Assembly: GCA_023266575.1 (NCBI GenBank)
Contig: JAHFPV010000008.1
Location: forward strand, 1-64,000
Direction: 5' to 3'
Source: Sphingobium sp.
GTDB lineage: Bacteria; Pseudomonadota; Alphaproteobacteria; Sphingomonadales; Sphingomonadaceae
DNA length: 64,000 bases
Made by a program: the position numbers and the translations under genes. How positions within the stretch are numbered: the first letter of the stretch is position 1; every line of letters starts with the position of its first letter. Below the pieces are notes generated by a model, which searched no databases, was not told the DNA's origin, and saw only the letters and a list, made by a program, of their open reading frames with translations. Of the stretch, positions 8,441-20,062 are shown one piece after another.

Positions 8441-9826
8441 ATGCTGCCTGTCGTTTCCACGCCCACCCGCATGTTTCCGGCCGTTCGTTCGGCCCTGCGC
8501 ACCCTGTTCCTGTCCACCGCGCTGCTTGGCGTCGGGGTGCAGGGCGTTTCCGCGCAGACGGTCGATGATGGCGGCGACGTCGCAAGCCAGCAGCTCAACC
8601 TGCCCAAGGACGTCACCGTCTTTGGCAAGAGCGACCCCAATGTCCGCAAGGCCACGGCGATCGTCAACGGCCGCATCATCACCGGCACGGATATCGACCA
8701 GCGCCTCGCGCTGATCATCACCGCCAATGGCGGCAAGGTCGAAGCGGAAGAAAAAGAGCGTCTTCGGGTGCAGGTGCTGCGCAACCTGATCGACGAAACG
8801 CTCCAGATTCAGGAAGCCGCCGCCAACGACATCAAGGTCGATCCGGCCGAAATCCAGCAAAGCTATGAGCGGGTTGCGGCGAATTTCCGCCAGTCGCCGA
8901 CCCAGTTCGACGCCTATCTGCGCACACAAGGCAGTTCGGCTGCCAGCATCAAGCGCCAGATTGAGGGCGAACTGGCCTGGAGCCGCCTGCAACGGCGCAA
9001 TATCCAGCCCTTCGTCAATGTGTCGGAAGATGAAGTGAAGTCGGTGGTCGACCGGCTGAACGCGGCCAAGGGCAGCGACGAGCTGCGCATCGGCGAAATC
9101 TATCTGTCGGCGACCCCGGAAAATCGCGAACAGATACTCGCCAACGCCCGCAACATCATCCAGCAGATTCAGCAGGGCGGCAGCTTCGGTGCTTATGCCC
9201 GGCAATTTTCCGAAGCATCGACCGCAGCGGTCGGTGGCGATCTGGGCTGGGTCCGCCCGGTCCAGCTGCCGCCCGAACTGGCCACCGCTGCCGCCGACAT
9301 GCAGGTTGGCCAGATTGCCGGGCCAATCGAGGTCGCAGGCGGCGTGTCGCTGATCTACGTGATGGACAAGCGCAAGGTGCTGACCGCCGATCCGCGCGAT
9401 TCGCTGCTCAGCCTGAAACAGCTCTCGGTCCTGTTCCCGCAAGGCACGACCAAGGAGCAGGCGAGCGCCAAGGCCGCAGGTTTCGCCGCCGCGATCAAGG
9501 AGATCAAGGGCTGCGGTCAGGCCAATGAGGTCGGCGCAAAAATCGGCGCGGACGTGGTCGACAATGACAATGTGAAGCTGCGCGACCTGCCGCCCCAGTT
9601 GCAGGAAATCCTGCTCAACCTCCAGGTCGGCGAAGCCACACCCCCCTTCGGCTCCATCACCGACGGCGTGCGCGTGTTGATCGTCTGTGGCCGTGATGAT
9701 CCGGCGTCCGCCAATGCGCCCAATCCCGAACAGATTATGGCGCAGCTGGAAGAAGAGCGGGTCAACAAGCGTGCGCGCATCTATCTGCGCGATCTGCGTC
9801 GTGATGCGATCATCGAATATAACTGA
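8441..9826 (+). CDS. surA: Periplasmic chaperone / peptidyl-prolyl isomerase SurA
   Basis: The 461-aa protein has an N-terminal signal peptide (SALRTLFLSTALLGVGVQGVSAQ). The SurA N-terminal chaperone domain follows (AIVNGRIITGTDIDQRL, LIDETLQIQEAAANDIKV). A parvulin-type PPIase region includes GGSFGAYARQFSEASTA and GGDLGWVRPVQLPPELA. It escorts outer-membrane proteins, including LptD, through the periplasm. The start at 8441 is preceded by GGAGA; the longer frame overlapping lptD has no signal peptide. It probably carries one clear parvulin domain plus a degenerate second one. Confidence 0.92.
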   Translation: MLPVVSTPTRMFPAVRSALRTLFLSTALLGVGVQGVSAQTVDDGGDVASQQLNLPKDVTVFGKSDPNVRKATAIVNGRIITGTDIDQRLALIITANGGKVEAEEKERLRVQVLRNLIDETLQIQEAAANDIKVDPAEIQQSYERVAANFRQSPTQFDAYLRTQGSSAASIKRQIEGELAWSRLQRRNIQPFVNVSEDEVKSVVDRLNAAKGSDELRIGEIYLSATPENREQILANARNIIQQIQQGGSFGAYARQFSEASTAAVGGDLGWVRPVQLPPELATAAADMQVGQIAGPIEVAGGVSLIYVMDKRKVLTADPRDSLLSLKQLSVLFPQGTTKEQASAKAAGFAAAIKEIKGCGQANEVGAKIGADVVDNDNVKLRDLPPQLQEILLNLQVGEATPPFGSITDGVRVLIVCGRDDPASANAPNPEQIMAQLEEERVNKRARIYLRDLRRDAIIEYN

Positions 9827-10844
9827 CGCCGCGCCCCCGGTCGGCCAGTCGCCGCTGCCCTTTGCGGTCTCGCTTGGCGATCCCGCCGGGATCGGGCCGG
9901 AAATCGTCGCCAAAAGCTGGGTGATGCGCGACGCGCGCGGCCTGCCGCCCTTCTTCGCGGTAGGCGACGTCGCGGCTTTGCGCGCGGTCTGGCTCGGCCC
10001 GATTGCAATGATCAGCGCGCCGGAGGAGGCCGCCGCCGCCTTCGGCTCGGCCCTGCCCTGCCTTCAAGTCGGACAGGCTGGGGAGATCATTCCCGGCACC
10101 CCCAGCGTCGATGGCGCGCGCACGGCGTTTGAATCGCTCGAAGCCTCGGTCGGCCTTGCCCGGTCGGGGTCCGCAGCGGGCATCGTCACTGCGCCGGTGG
10201 GCAAGGAACAGCTGTATGGCGTGGGCTTCACCCATCCCGGCCAGACCGAATTTGTCGCCGAACGCTGTGGCGTGTCGCCGCACAATGCCGTGATGATGCT
10301 GGCCGGACCATCGCTCAAGGTGGTGCCTGTCACGATCCATATTCCATTGAGCGAAGTCCCGTCCGCGCTGACCATCGACCTGATCCGCGCCCGCGCCATC
10401 ACCACGGTCAAGGGACTGCAAAAGAATTTCGGCATCGCCCGCCCGCGCCTCGCCGTCGCTGGGCTGAACCCCCATGCGGGCGAAGGCGGCGCGCTGGGGC
10501 GTGAGGAAATCGACATCATCCGCCCGGCGGTCGAATCGCTGCGCGACGAAGGCTATGACATAGTCGGGCCGCTGGCCGCCGACGGCATGTTCCATGCCCG
10601 CGCCCGCGAAGCCTATGATGCAGCGCTGTGCATGTATCATGATCAGGCGCTGATCCCGATCAAGACGTTGAATTTCGACGATGGTGTCAACATCACGCTG
10701 GGCCTGCCGATCATCCGCACATCGCCCGACCATGGCACCGCCTTTGGCATTGCAGGCACCGACAGCGCCAATCCCGGCGCGATGATTGCCGCGCTGCGCA
10801 TGGCCGCCGACGCAGCCCGCGCGCGTGCCGCCTATGTCTGTTGA
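9804..10844 (+). CDS. pdxA: 4-hydroxythreonine-4-phosphate dehydrogenase
   Basis: A 346-aa metal-dependent NAD(P) dehydrogenase of pyridoxal phosphate synthesis. Family blocks seen: [13 protein letters not shown] at the N-terminus, [20 protein letters not shown], the metal ligand region [13 protein letters not shown], and [18 protein letters not shown]. The start at ATG 9804 overlaps the end of surA by 23 bp, indicating coupling. The upstream in-frame extension is only surA sequence in another frame. Confidence 0.95.
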   Translation: MRSSNITDAAPPVGQSPLPFAVSLGDPAGIGPEIVAKSWVMRDARGLPPFFAVGDVAALRAVWLGPIAMISAPEEAAAAFGSALPCLQVGQAGEIIPGTPSVDGARTAFESLEASVGLARSGSAAGIVTAPVGKEQLYGVGFTHPGQTEFVAERCGVSPHNAVMMLAGPSLKVVPVTIHIPLSEVPSALTIDLIRARAITTVKGLQKNFGIARPRLAVAGLNPHAGEGGALGREEIDIIRPAVESLRDEGYDIVGPLAADGMFHARAREAYDAALCMYHDQALIPIKTLNFDDGVNITLGLPIIRTSPDHGTAFGIAGTDSANPGAMIAALRMAADAARARAAYVC

Positions 10845-11673
10845 GGGCAAGATGAAGCTCCCGCCACTGCGGGAGGTGATCGCCACACACGGGCTTCAGG
10901 CCAGCAAGGCGCTGGGGCAGAATTTCCTGCTCGACGAACAATTGCTCGACCGGATCGCCGCCGTCCCCGGCGCGATCGACGGCCAGCCCGCGTTCGAGGT
11001 CGGTCCCGGTCCCGGCGGCCTGACCCGCGCCATCCTGCGCGCGGGGGCCAGGCTGGTCGCCGTCGAGCGTGACCGGCGCTGCCTGCCGGCGCTCGCTGAA
11101 CTGGACGCCGCCTTTCCGGGGCAACTGCGCATCCTGTCGGGTGACGCGATGGAGATCGACGCCCGCGCTGAAGCGGGGGATGGCGCACATATCATCGCCA
11201 ACCTGCCTTATAATGTCGGCACCGCGCTACTGATCGGCTGGCTGTCGGCCCCATGGGAGCCGCTGCCCTGGTGGTCCACCCTGACGCTGATGTTCCAGAT
11301 GGAGGTCGCCGAACGCATCGTCGCCCAGCCCGGCACCGACCATTATGGTCGCCTTGCCATCCTGTCCCAATGGCGCAGCGATGCGCGTATCGCGATGAAG
11401 GTCCACCGCAGCGCCTTCACCCCGCCGCCCAAGGTCATGTCCGCCGTCGTCCACCTGACGCCCAAGTCCGCGCCGGACGGTGTGCAACTCAAACATCTCG
11501 AACGCCTGACCGCCGCCGCCTTTGGCCAGCGCCGCAAGATGCTCCGGCAAAGTCTGAAAGGCCTGCCCGGCGCGCTCGATGCGCTGGCCGAAATCGGCAT
11601 CGACCCGCAACGCCGCGCCGAAACGGTCAGCGTCGAGGAATTTGTCGCGGTGGCGCGGGTGCTGGGGCGGTAG
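10834..11673 (+). CDS. rsmA: 16S rRNA (adenine1518/1519-N6)-dimethyltransferase
   Basis: The 279-aa KsgA/RsmA dimethylates two adjacent adenines in helix 45 of 16S rRNA. SAM-binding motif I is [15 protein letters not shown], motif IV is NLPYNVG, and the N-terminal [10 protein letters not shown] block is present. The chosen ATG at 10834 overlaps pdxA by 11 bp. A second ATG at 10852 (MKLPPLRE) follows a GAGGG and is an equally good start. Last gene of the lptD operon. Confidence 0.95.
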   Translation: MSVEGKMKLPPLREVIATHGLQASKALGQNFLLDEQLLDRIAAVPGAIDGQPAFEVGPGPGGLTRAILRAGARLVAVERDRRCLPALAELDAAFPGQLRILSGDAMEIDARAEAGDGAHIIANLPYNVGTALLIGWLSAPWEPLPWWSTLTLMFQMEVAERIVAQPGTDHYGRLAILSQWRSDARIAMKVHRSAFTPPPKVMSAVVHLTPKSAPDGVQLKHLERLTAAAFGQRRKMLRQSLKGLPGALDALAEIGIDPQRRAETVSVEEFVAVARVLGR

Positions 11674-11713
11674 CCTCGTCTTGCGCACTACGGCGCGCGG
11701 ACTTCACTTTGAT

Positions 11714-11781
11714 CCGTTCGTTTCGAGCGAAGTCGAGAAACCGGCGCGCGCCCGTTTCTCGACTTCGCTCGAAACGAACGG
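11714..11781. repeat. Palindromic intergenic repeat (REP-like)
   Basis: The arms CCGTTCGTTTCGAGCGAAGT and its complement close a hairpin of about 68 bp just after rsmA. The GAGCGAAGTCGA core is shared with the repeats at 31691, 39976 and 44775. Confidence 0.7.
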
Positions 11782-11879
11782 AGGTGGAGGAATTACCACC
11801 CACCAGACGCACGGCAGGGCCACTGTCCTACTCGCAGCCAGCCATGTTATACCAAGCTGCATGATCGTGCCCTGTCAGA

Positions 11880-12015
11880 CTCCTCCCCCTTGAGGGGGAG
11901 GTTGGGTGGGGGTGTACCACGCCAGCGTGGACGCTCGGCTTCGCCTCGCTCCCCCTCCCCTTGATTGGAGGCGCGTGACTCCAATCAACCCTCCCCGTCG
12001 GGGAGGGTTGATGAG
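11880..12015. repeat. C/G-rich inverted repeat pair
   Basis: Two palindromes, CTCCCCCTTGAGGGGGAG and CCCTCCCCGTCGGGGAGGG, bracket a stretch with another short inverted repeat (ACGCCAGCGT). The whole 11674-12167 gap contains this block and the previous repeat, but no supported gene. Confidence 0.6.
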
Positions 12016-12167
12016 TCACAATCATCGCACGTCGGTATTACATTGCGCGCGCACGCTCTTTCTCACCGTCCACACCCAAAACGGCCCGCATAATAATCTA
12101 TCGCAATCCGATAACAAAATGTCGCATTTACCGGGAAATATGCGAAGTTAAGCGCCGCAAATCCTAT

Positions 12168-12689
12168 TTACGGCGTCTCGGTCGGCACCGTCTTGGGCGC
12201 GGTCGGAACGGCATCCTTGGCAGTCAGCGCCACCGCGGGCGGCCCTTTCTGGATCGCGGCGGCCAGCTTGCCCACCGGCGCGCAATCGGTCTTGCACAGG
12301 CTCTGCGCCTTGGCCAGCACCTCCTTGGCCTTGGCCAAAGCGCCCTTCTCCACCATCGCCTCGCCCTGCCCCGCCAGCGCGGTCACGTCGGTCGGGTCGA
12401 GCAACAATGCTTCCTTGTAAAGCCGGATCGCCTTGCCTTGCAGCCCCTGCGCGCGCGCGACCTGGGCCAGATCGACATAGGCGGCGCGGTTGCGCGGATC
12501 GACCGCCAGCGCGCTTTCCAGCGCATCGGTCGCGCCGTTCAGATTGCCTGCCGCGAAGGCCGCAGCACCGGCTTTCTGCCATTCGATCGAGCGCGGCTCG
12601 ATCTGCGCGTCGGGACGCTGGGTCAGGCCGACGCTGGACACGGTGGTCAGGACAGCGGCGAGCGCGATCGAGGCGGGGGTAAAACGCAT
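12168..12689 (-). CDS. Exported tetratricopeptide-repeat protein
   Basis: The 173-aa protein has a signal-type N-terminus ([19 protein letters not shown]), then about three TPR-like helical repeats ([59 protein letters not shown]) and a Pro/Ala/Thr-rich tail. The start at 12689 has GGAGA seven bases upstream. Role unknown, probably a periplasmic scaffold. It lies downstream of rsmB on the same strand with a 91-bp gap. Confidence 0.75.
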   Translation of the reverse strand: MRFTPASIALAAVLTTVSSVGLTQRPDAQIEPRSIEWQKAGAAAFAAGNLNGATDALESALAVDPRNRAAYVDLAQVARAQGLQGKAIRLYKEALLLDPTDVTALAGQGEAMVEKGALAKAKEVLAKAQSLCKTDCAPVGKLAAAIQKGPPAVALTAKDAVPTAPKTVPTETP

Positions 12690-12780
12690 GAGTGTCTCCA
12701 GCCATGTTTCAGGCATTGATGTGGCCCAACTGTCGCCATTTTGCGGGCGCTTGTCCATGGCCTGTTTCACGCCGCCGCTT

Positions 12781-13956
12781 TCATGCCGACCGGCGCAGCC
12801 GCGCAAAGAAGAAACCATCAGTGCCATCATGGCCCGGCGTCAGCAGCCAACCAGCCCCATGGGCGCGGCCCAGCGGCATATCCAGCACTTCCGCCGTCCA
12901 TCCGTCATGCCGGTTCAGAAAGCCATCCACCCGATCGCGTCCCTCCCGATCCGTCAGCGCGCAGGTAGCATAGACCAGCGCCCCGCCGGGGGCCAGCAAG
13001 GGCGCGGCAAAATCCAGGATACGCGCCTGTTCCGCGACCAGCCGATCGAGCCGCGCCTGCGTCAGCCGCCACCGCGCCTCCGGGTTGCGCCGCCAGGTAC
13101 CGGTGCCTGAGCAGGGCGCATCGACCAGCACGACATCGGCCTGGGCCTTCAGGCTGTCCAGCCCCCGCCCCTCATGCCCCTGATCGATCAGCAGCGTTTC
13201 GATGAAGGTCGCGCCCGCCCGCTCGGCCCGCGGGCTGAGCCGCGCCAGTCGCGCGCGGATCGTATCGGCAGCAATCAGCGTCCCCTGCCCCGCCATCGCG
13301 GCGGCCAGCGCCAGCGTCTTGCCGCCCGCCCCGGCGCACATGTCGACCACGGTCATGCCGGGCGCGACGGCGCAGGCCAGCGCAATCATCTGGCTGCCGC
13401 CATCCTGCACCTCGACCAGCCCCTGTCTCCACGGATCGGCCTGTTCGACCGGGAAGCCTTCGGGCAGGCGCAGGCCATCGGGCAATCCGGCGATCGGCTG
13501 CGCGTCGGGCAGGTGCGGCGCGACAGCGGCAGGCGTGGCCTTCAGCCGATTGACCCGCAGATCGACTGGCGCGCGGCCCAACAGGGCGTCCTGCTCGACC
13601 GGCGCAGCCAGCAGCGGCACGAGCCAGGCTGGCACCGCCCCGGCGCTGGCCCCGGCCTCGCCCGGCTCGATCGGCATCGGCGCATGGGCCGACCCGTCGA
13701 ACAGCGCAGCCAGATCGGGCCGTTCCTGCGCCAGCCCGATCATCGCCTCGCGCCCTGTGTCGGGCCGCTCGCCCGCGCGCCGGATCGCGTCATAGACATG
13801 GTCACGCACCGCCCGCCGGTCACGCGACCCGGCATAGCGCCGCTCCTTGAAATAGCGCGCGATCAGCGTGTCGGCGGCAGGCCCACCGTCCCGCGCCGAC
13901 GCGATGATGGCGTCGAGCAGCTCGATCGCAGCCTGAAGGCGGGCGGCGGGGGTCAT
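12781..13956 (-). CDS. rsmB: RsmB-type rRNA (cytosine-C5)-methyltransferase
   Basis: The 391-aa enzyme has an N-terminal NusB-like helical region (about 1-130) and a C-terminal SAM methyltransferase domain. Motif I is [15 protein letters not shown]. The catalytic PC loop is [18 protein letters not shown], and the second conserved Cys is in YATCALTD. This is the Fmu/RsmB family, which methylates C967 of 16S rRNA; exact target specificity is inferred. The start at 13956 was chosen because the upstream sequence is a G-rich inverted repeat, not conserved protein. Confidence 0.88.
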   Translation of the reverse strand: MTPAARLQAAIELLDAIIASARDGGPAADTLIARYFKERRYAGSRDRRAVRDHVYDAIRRAGERPDTGREAMIGLAQERPDLAALFDGSAHAPMPIEPGEAGASAGAVPAWLVPLLAAPVEQDALLGRAPVDLRVNRLKATPAAVAPHLPDAQPIAGLPDGLRLPEGFPVEQADPWRQGLVEVQDGGSQMIALACAVAPGMTVVDMCAGAGGKTLALAAAMAGQGTLIAADTIRARLARLSPRAERAGATFIETLLIDQGHEGRGLDSLKAQADVVLVDAPCSGTGTWRRNPEARWRLTQARLDRLVAEQARILDFAAPLLAPGGALVYATCALTDREGRDRVDGFLNRHDGWTAEVLDMPLGRAHGAGWLLTPGHDGTDGFFFARLRRSA

Positions 13957-13958
13957 AT

Positions 13959-14102
13959 CCTCCCCGGCACGGGGAGGGGGACCGGCCGAAGGCTGGTGGA
14001 GGGGGCGGGAGGCAAGCGCAACGACAGGAGAGGTAGCGCCAAACAGCATCCCCCCTCCACCACTGGCTTCGCCAGCGGTCTCCCTCCCCGTACCGGGGAG
14101 GA
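13959..14102. repeat. Large inverted repeat between guaB and rsmB
   Basis: The left arm begins TCCTCCCCGGCACGGGGAGG and the right arm ends CCTCCCCGTACCGGGGAGGA. The match continues inward for about 50 bp (GGCTGGTGGAGGGGG against CCCCCTCCACCACTGGC). It fills nearly the whole gap between the two genes and resembles a small non-autonomous palindromic element. Confidence 0.7.
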
Positions 14103-14103
14103 C

Positions 14104-15630
<1,527 letters not shown>

Positions 15631-15689
15631 CTATGGGCGCGGACGGCCAGTCCCTTTGGGGCATTTTATTGCGCTGGCGGCAGGGGCGT

Positions 15690-15723
15690 GAAAAAGGGCG
15701 CGCAACCCTGCGGTCGCGCGCCC
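15690..15723 (-). terminator. Rho-independent terminator of ftsH
   Basis: The stem GGGCGCGC/GCGCGCCC is followed on the minus strand by five T (AAAAA at 15691-15695 on +). It starts 19 bp after the ftsH stop. Confidence 0.85.
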
Positions 15724-15741
15724 TGTCGATATCTTGGCGGA

Positions 15742-17691
15742 TCAGGCTCCGGCGGGCGACGGGTTGCCGAACGGTCCCTTGCGCTTGCCCGCGCGGGGGA
15801 TGGAGGAACCGGCTGCCGGAATGACCGACGGCTTGATCGTCGTGCCATCGTCGCGGGTGATCTCACCCTTTTCCAGCAGCGCCTTGATCTCGTCGCCGCT
15901 CAGCGTTTCATATTCCAGCATCGCGTTGGCCAGCAGGTGCAGCTGGTCCTCATGACCGGTCAGCAGTTCCTTGGCCCGGTTATAGCCCTGCTCGACCAGC
16001 CCACGAATTTCCTTGTCGATCAGCTTGGCGGTCTCGTCCGACATATGGACGCGCGCGCTCTGCGAATAGCCAAGGAAGGTTTCGCCCTGCTGCTCTTCAT
16101 ATTGCAACGGACCCAGCTTGTCGGACATGCCCCATTGGGTGACCATGTCGCGCGCCAGCTTGGTGGCGTACTGGATGTCGCCCGAAGCGCCGCTCGACAC
16201 CTTGTCATAGCCAAAGATAATCTCTTCGGCGACGCGGCCACCCATGGCGACCGCCATGTTCGCGTGCATCTTGTCGCGATGATAGCTGTAGCTGTCCCGT
16301 TCGGGCAGGCGCATGACCATGCCCAGCGCACGACCGCGCGGGATGATGGTTGCCTTGTGGATCGGGTCGGACGCGGCCTCATGCACCGACACGATGGCAT
16401 GGCCAGCCTCATGATAGGCGGTCATCTTCTTTTCATCGTCGGTCATGACCATGGAGCGGCGTTCCGCGCCCATCATCACCTTGTCCTTGGCCGCTTCAAA
16501 CTCGTCCATCGCAACCAGCCGCTTGCCGCGACGCGCCGCCATCAGCGCCGCTTCGTTGACAAGGTTGGCGAGGTCCGCGCCGGAAAAGCCGGGCGTCCCG
16601 CGCGCGATGGTCCGCGGTTCGACGTCGGGTGCCAGCGGCACCTTCTTCATGTGGACGGCCAAAATCTTCTCGCGACCTTCAATGTCGGGACGCGGCACGA
16701 CGACCTGACGGTCGAAGCGACCCGGACGCAGCAGCGCAGGGTCCAGCACGTCGGGGCGGTTGGTGGCTGCGACGATGATGATGCCTTCATTGGCTTCAAA
16801 GCCGTCCATCTCAACCAGCAACTGGTTCAGCGTCTGCTCGCGCTCGTCATTGCCATTGCCAAGGCCCGCGCCACGATGGCGACCGACCGCGTCGATTTCA
16901 TCGATGAACACGATGCAGGGCGCGTTCTTCTTGGCCTGCTCGAACATGTCGCGCACGCGGCTTGCACCGACGCCCACGAACATTTCGACAAAGTCGGAGC
17001 CGGAAATGGTGAAGAAAGGCACGCCTGCCTCGCCCGCGATCGCGCGGGCCAGCAGCGTCTTGCCAGTGCCGGGCGAACCGACCAGCAACGCGCCCTTAGG
17101 AATCTTGCCGCCCAGACGGGCGAATTTGGTCGGGTTCTTGAGGAACTCGACGATCTCCTGCAATTCCTCGCGCGCCTCGTCAATGCCCGCGACGTCATCG
17201 AAGGTGACCTTGCCATGCTTTTCGGTCAGCAGTTTGGCCTTCGACTTGCCAAAACCCATCGCGCCGCCGGCGCCGCCGCCCTTCTGCATCTGTCGCAGCA
17301 CGAAGAAGGCTATGCCCAGGATCAGCAGGAAGGGGAGCGACTGGTAGATGAGGATCATCCAGAAGCTGGGCTGCTCCTCGGCCTGGCCCGAATATTTGAC
17401 GCCATTGTCATCCAGCAGAGTCGTGAGGCCCGGATCGCTGACGGGAATGGTGTTGAACTTCTGGCCGCTGGCCAGCGTACCCGAAATCTTGTTGGGCGCG
17501 ATGGCGACGTCCTTGACCTGCCCTTCCTGCACTTTCGAGCGGAATTCGGAATAGGCGATCCCTGTCCCGGCAGTGGAGGCGGAACGGCTGTCGAACATGG
17601 ACACGAACAGCAACAGGGCAACAATCACCCCTGCCCAAATCATCGCGCTCTTGATCCAGGGATTGCCCTGCGGGTCTTTCTCGTCGTTCAT
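15742..17691 (-). CDS. ftsH: ATP-dependent zinc metalloprotease FtsH
   Basis: The 649-aa membrane-anchored AAA+ protease has two N-terminal transmembrane helices ([30 protein letters not shown]) flanking a periplasmic domain. The AAA module has Walker [10 protein letters not shown], Walker [13 protein letters not shown] and the SRH region [18 protein letters not shown]. The M41 peptidase site is HEAGHAIV. It degrades membrane proteins and regulators such as LpxC in other bacteria. Two ATGs and a GTG stand in tandem at the start; 17691 has the best spacing from AGAGAG. It follows tilS, as in many alphaproteobacteria. Confidence 0.97.
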   Translation of the reverse strand: MNDEKDPQGNPWIKSAMIWAGVIVALLLFVSMFDSRSASTAGTGIAYSEFRSKVQEGQVKDVAIAPNKISGTLASGQKFNTIPVSDPGLTTLLDDNGVKYSGQAEEQPSFWMILIYQSLPFLLILGIAFFVLRQMQKGGGAGGAMGFGKSKAKLLTEKHGKVTFDDVAGIDEAREELQEIVEFLKNPTKFARLGGKIPKGALLVGSPGTGKTLLARAIAGEAGVPFFTISGSDFVEMFVGVGASRVRDMFEQAKKNAPCIVFIDEIDAVGRHRGAGLGNGNDEREQTLNQLLVEMDGFEANEGIIIVAATNRPDVLDPALLRPGRFDRQVVVPRPDIEGREKILAVHMKKVPLAPDVEPRTIARGTPGFSGADLANLVNEAALMAARRGKRLVAMDEFEAAKDKVMMGAERRSMVMTDDEKKMTAYHEAGHAIVSVHEAASDPIHKATIIPRGRALGMVMRLPERDSYSYHRDKMHANMAVAMGGRVAEEIIFGYDKVSSGASGDIQYATKLARDMVTQWGMSDKLGPLQYEEQQGETFLGYSQSARVHMSDETAKLIDKEIRGLVEQGYNRAKELLTGHEDQLHLLANAMLEYETLSGDEIKALLEKGEITRDDGTTIKPSVIPAAGSSIPRAGKRKGPFGNPSPAGA

Positions 17692-17768
17692 CATCACTCT
17701 CTTTCACCGGCCAAGATAGGGCGCGTCGGGCAAAGCGCAAGCTTGGGCCTGACCCTATATGGCAAGGA

Positions 17769-17960
17769 TTAACCGACGGTGAGTTGGACAATGACGAGAT
17801 AGGCCAGCACCAGCGCCAGCCCCGCCGACAGGCCGCAGAGAAGATAGCCCAGATAGAGCAGCAGTGGCGGGTGTGGCCGGGCCAGCTTCTGGTTACGTTG
17901 CGCTGCCGAAAGAATGACACTGGCCAACAGGCCATAGGTCAGGGCCGCAAATTCCACCAT
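17769..17960 (-). CDS. Small two-helix membrane protein
   Basis: The 63-aa frame encodes two hydrophobic segments (FAALTYGLLASVIL; LLYLGYLLCGLSAGLALVLAYLVIV) around a short basic loop. A GGAG lies ten bases before the ATG. It sits between tilS and ftsH on their strand. No family recognised. The length and position are plausible for a real gene but not proof. Confidence 0.5.
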   Translation of the reverse strand: MVEFAALTYGLLASVILSAAQRNQKLARPHPPLLLYLGYLLCGLSAGLALVLAYLVIVQLTVG

Positions 17961-18054
17961 CGCTGCAAATCTCCGCTTATTTCCGCGCAGAATGGCGCAT
18001 GGGCGGCGTTAAGGAAAGACTGTTGCGGCGCACAAAAACGGCAGGCCGTTGGGT

Positions 18055-19035
18055 TCATACGTCGGGTTGTGGAACTTTTTTGGAATCGGCGCGCGGCGGC
18101 GCAAGGCGTAACGTCCAGACCGACCCACCCCGCAGCAGCCAGTCCCCCAGATTCGCTTGCCCCCCGGCCTGCGCCGCGCAGATCGCGCGATCCAGCGCAT
18201 CGCCCCGCGGCAAGGCCGCATCGGGCGCAGCGGCGTGCAGCATGTGGAGGATCAGGCGACGCAGATATTCGCGCGGCAGGTCGGTGCGATCGAGCCGCCA
18301 CTGCGCGTCGTTCCGTTCGACATGACGCGCCGCCAATTCGGCAATACTCCAGTCCAGCGCAGCCTCCGCCTCCGCCAGCGCCGCTGCGCTGCGGGCTGCA
18401 GCTTCCGGGTTCAGCCAGTCGGCCCCGGCAAGCGCCACACGCAATGCCGCCCGGTCGAACCGTGGATCGGCATTGGAGGGGTCATGGACATGCGGCAGCG
18501 CTTCATCATCCACCAGTTGCTGCAACGCCGCCTTGCGCACGCCCAGCAGCGGGCGGATGACCGTGCCTGACCGCCCGCGCACCCCGGCCAGACCGCCAAC
18601 CCCCGACCCCCGGTTGAGCCGCATCAGCAGGGTTTCAAGCTGATCGTCGGCATGATGGGCCGTCATGATCCAGTCGATGCCCTGCGTCAGCCGCCATTGT
18701 TCGATCATCGCATAACGATGCGTGCGCGCCCAGGCCTGAATGTTGCCAACGGGCGGCGTATCGGGCGTTGCGACATGGTGAGTGATGCCCTGCCCCGCGC
18801 ACCAGCGCGCAACCATGGCCGCTTCGTCGGCGGAAGCGGGGCGCAGGCCATGATCGATCGTCACCGCCGCCACCCGCCCGGCAAAGGCCTGTGCGGCCAG
18901 ATAGAGCAGCGCCATGCTGTCCGGCCCGCCCGACACCGCAACGCCAAAGCGCGCCGCCGGGTCATCCCCGACCAGCGCCTGTGTCGCCGCGATCAGCCGG
19001 GCTTGCAGGCCAGCGCGGTCACTCGTCAGCTGCAC
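18055..19035 (-). CDS. tilS: tRNA(Ile)-lysidine synthase
   Basis: The 326-aa N-type ATP pyrophosphatase converts the wobble C of the tRNA-Ile CAU anticodon to lysidine. The PP-loop is GVAVSGGPDSMALLYL. Further family blocks are VTIDHGLR, MTAHHADDQLETLLMRL and the NRGSGVGGLAGV segment. The C-terminal region is shorter than in E. coli TilS, as is frequent in alphaproteobacteria. It overlaps the end of the upstream cpoB gene by 10 bp, so the two are probably cotranscribed. Confidence 0.93.
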   Translation of the reverse strand: MQLTSDRAGLQARLIAATQALVGDDPAARFGVAVSGGPDSMALLYLAAQAFAGRVAAVTIDHGLRPASADEAAMVARWCAGQGITHHVATPDTPPVGNIQAWARTHRYAMIEQWRLTQGIDWIMTAHHADDQLETLLMRLNRGSGVGGLAGVRGRSGTVIRPLLGVRKAALQQLVDDEALPHVHDPSNADPRFDRAALRVALAGADWLNPEAAARSAAALAEAEAALDWSIAELAARHVERNDAQWRLDRTDLPREYLRRLILHMLHAAAPDAALPRGDALDRAICAAQAGGQANLGDWLLRGGSVWTLRLAPPRADSKKVPQPDV

Positions 19036-19967
19036 TTCGCCCTGGCGCGGCCCTTGTCCATCATGCCCCGCAGGCTGGCGGACAGGCTCGTTCCATAGAC
19101 CTGCTCCAGTTCTGCATAGACTTTGCAGGCGTCGGCGGGCTTTTTGAGCTGGATCAGCGCTTCGCCGAGATAGGCGAGGCTGTCGGGCGCGCGGTCGCCG
19201 CGTGGGCGCTTCTGATAATTTTCATAGAAGGCGACCGAGGCCAGAGCAGGTTTGCCCTCGTCCAGATAGGCGCGGCCGAGCAGATTCTGCGCCCGGCTGG
19301 CAACCGGCGACGTGCCATATTTGTCGACCGTGGCTTTCAGCTGCGCCTGCGCTTCGGGATAATATTTCGCGTCCCACAGACGATAGCCATAGCTGTAGGC
19401 ATCCATCGGCGCGTCGCCCGTATCGGGCCGCTCGATCGCCGCGACCGCCGCCTTGCGGGCCTCGCTCACGACCGGGGTGGCAGACGCAGGCGCAGGCTTG
19501 GGTGCCGCTGGCTTGGACGCAACCGGTGCGGGATCGACCGTCACGGGCGCCGCCGCCGTCGGCTTCACCGCGGGCGGGGTTTCGGGCTGGAGCAGGCGGC
19601 CTTCGATTTCGGCCTTATATTTGTTGAAAGCCTCTTCCAGCTGCTTGAGCTTGAAGCTGTTTTCCTCGACCTGGCCTGTGATCGACGCCAGCTGCGATTC
19701 CAGTGCGCCGACGCGCGCGGTCAGGTCCGATATGGGCGAAGAGGATGGCGATCCGGGCGCGAGCGTCGGGGCAGCCGGACGGACAATCTGCGCTTCGATG
19801 GGCGCGCCGGCCGGAAACACCTTGCGCTGGACCGCCTTCATTTCCTTTTCCAGCCGGTCGACCCGCACCTCGACCGGCGCGGTTTGCGCGATGGCGGACG
19901 GCGCGATCGCCAGCAGCAGCGGCGCGCTCCATGCCAGGCAGGAGGTCGCGAAAAAGGCGTGACGCAT
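19026..19967 (-). CDS. cpoB: Tol-Pal-associated periplasmic protein CpoB (YbgF)
   Basis: The 313-aa protein has a signal peptide ending near APSAIAQ, a coiled-coil segment (RVDRLEKEMKAVQRKV; LTARVGALESQLASITGQVE) and an Ala/Pro-rich linker. The C-terminal TPR domain (YSYGYRLWDAKYYPEAQAQL, NLLGRAYLDEGKPALAS, LGEALIQLKKPADACKVY) is typical. CpoB couples outer-membrane constriction to septal peptidoglycan synthesis. The usual order tolB-pal-cpoB-tilS-ftsH supports the call, although tolB and pal are not in this window. Confidence 0.85.
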   Translation of the reverse strand: MRHAFFATSCLAWSAPLLLAIAPSAIAQTAPVEVRVDRLEKEMKAVQRKVFPAGAPIEAQIVRPAAPTLAPGSPSSSPISDLTARVGALESQLASITGQVEENSFKLKQLEEAFNKYKAEIEGRLLQPETPPAVKPTAAAPVTVDPAPVASKPAAPKPAPASATPVVSEARKAAVAAIERPDTGDAPMDAYSYGYRLWDAKYYPEAQAQLKATVDKYGTSPVASRAQNLLGRAYLDEGKPALASVAFYENYQKRPRGDRAPDSLAYLGEALIQLKKPADACKVYAELEQVYGTSLSASLRGMMDKGRARAKCS

Positions 19968-20062
19968 GATATTCCCCGACTAACTCTATCGCCTTAACCA
20001 TAAGGCGTTATTTCGCGCGGTAAAGCGTGACGTTTGGCCACGCCCGCGCCCGGAACCGACAC

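Noticed and set aside
11714-11781. Hairpin after rsmA as a rho-independent terminator
   Set aside because: Long arms but no T-tract on either side; sequence shared with other intergenic repeats, so called a repeat.
11906-12151. 81-codon frame after rsmA
   Set aside because: It consists mostly of intergenic palindromic repeat sequence.
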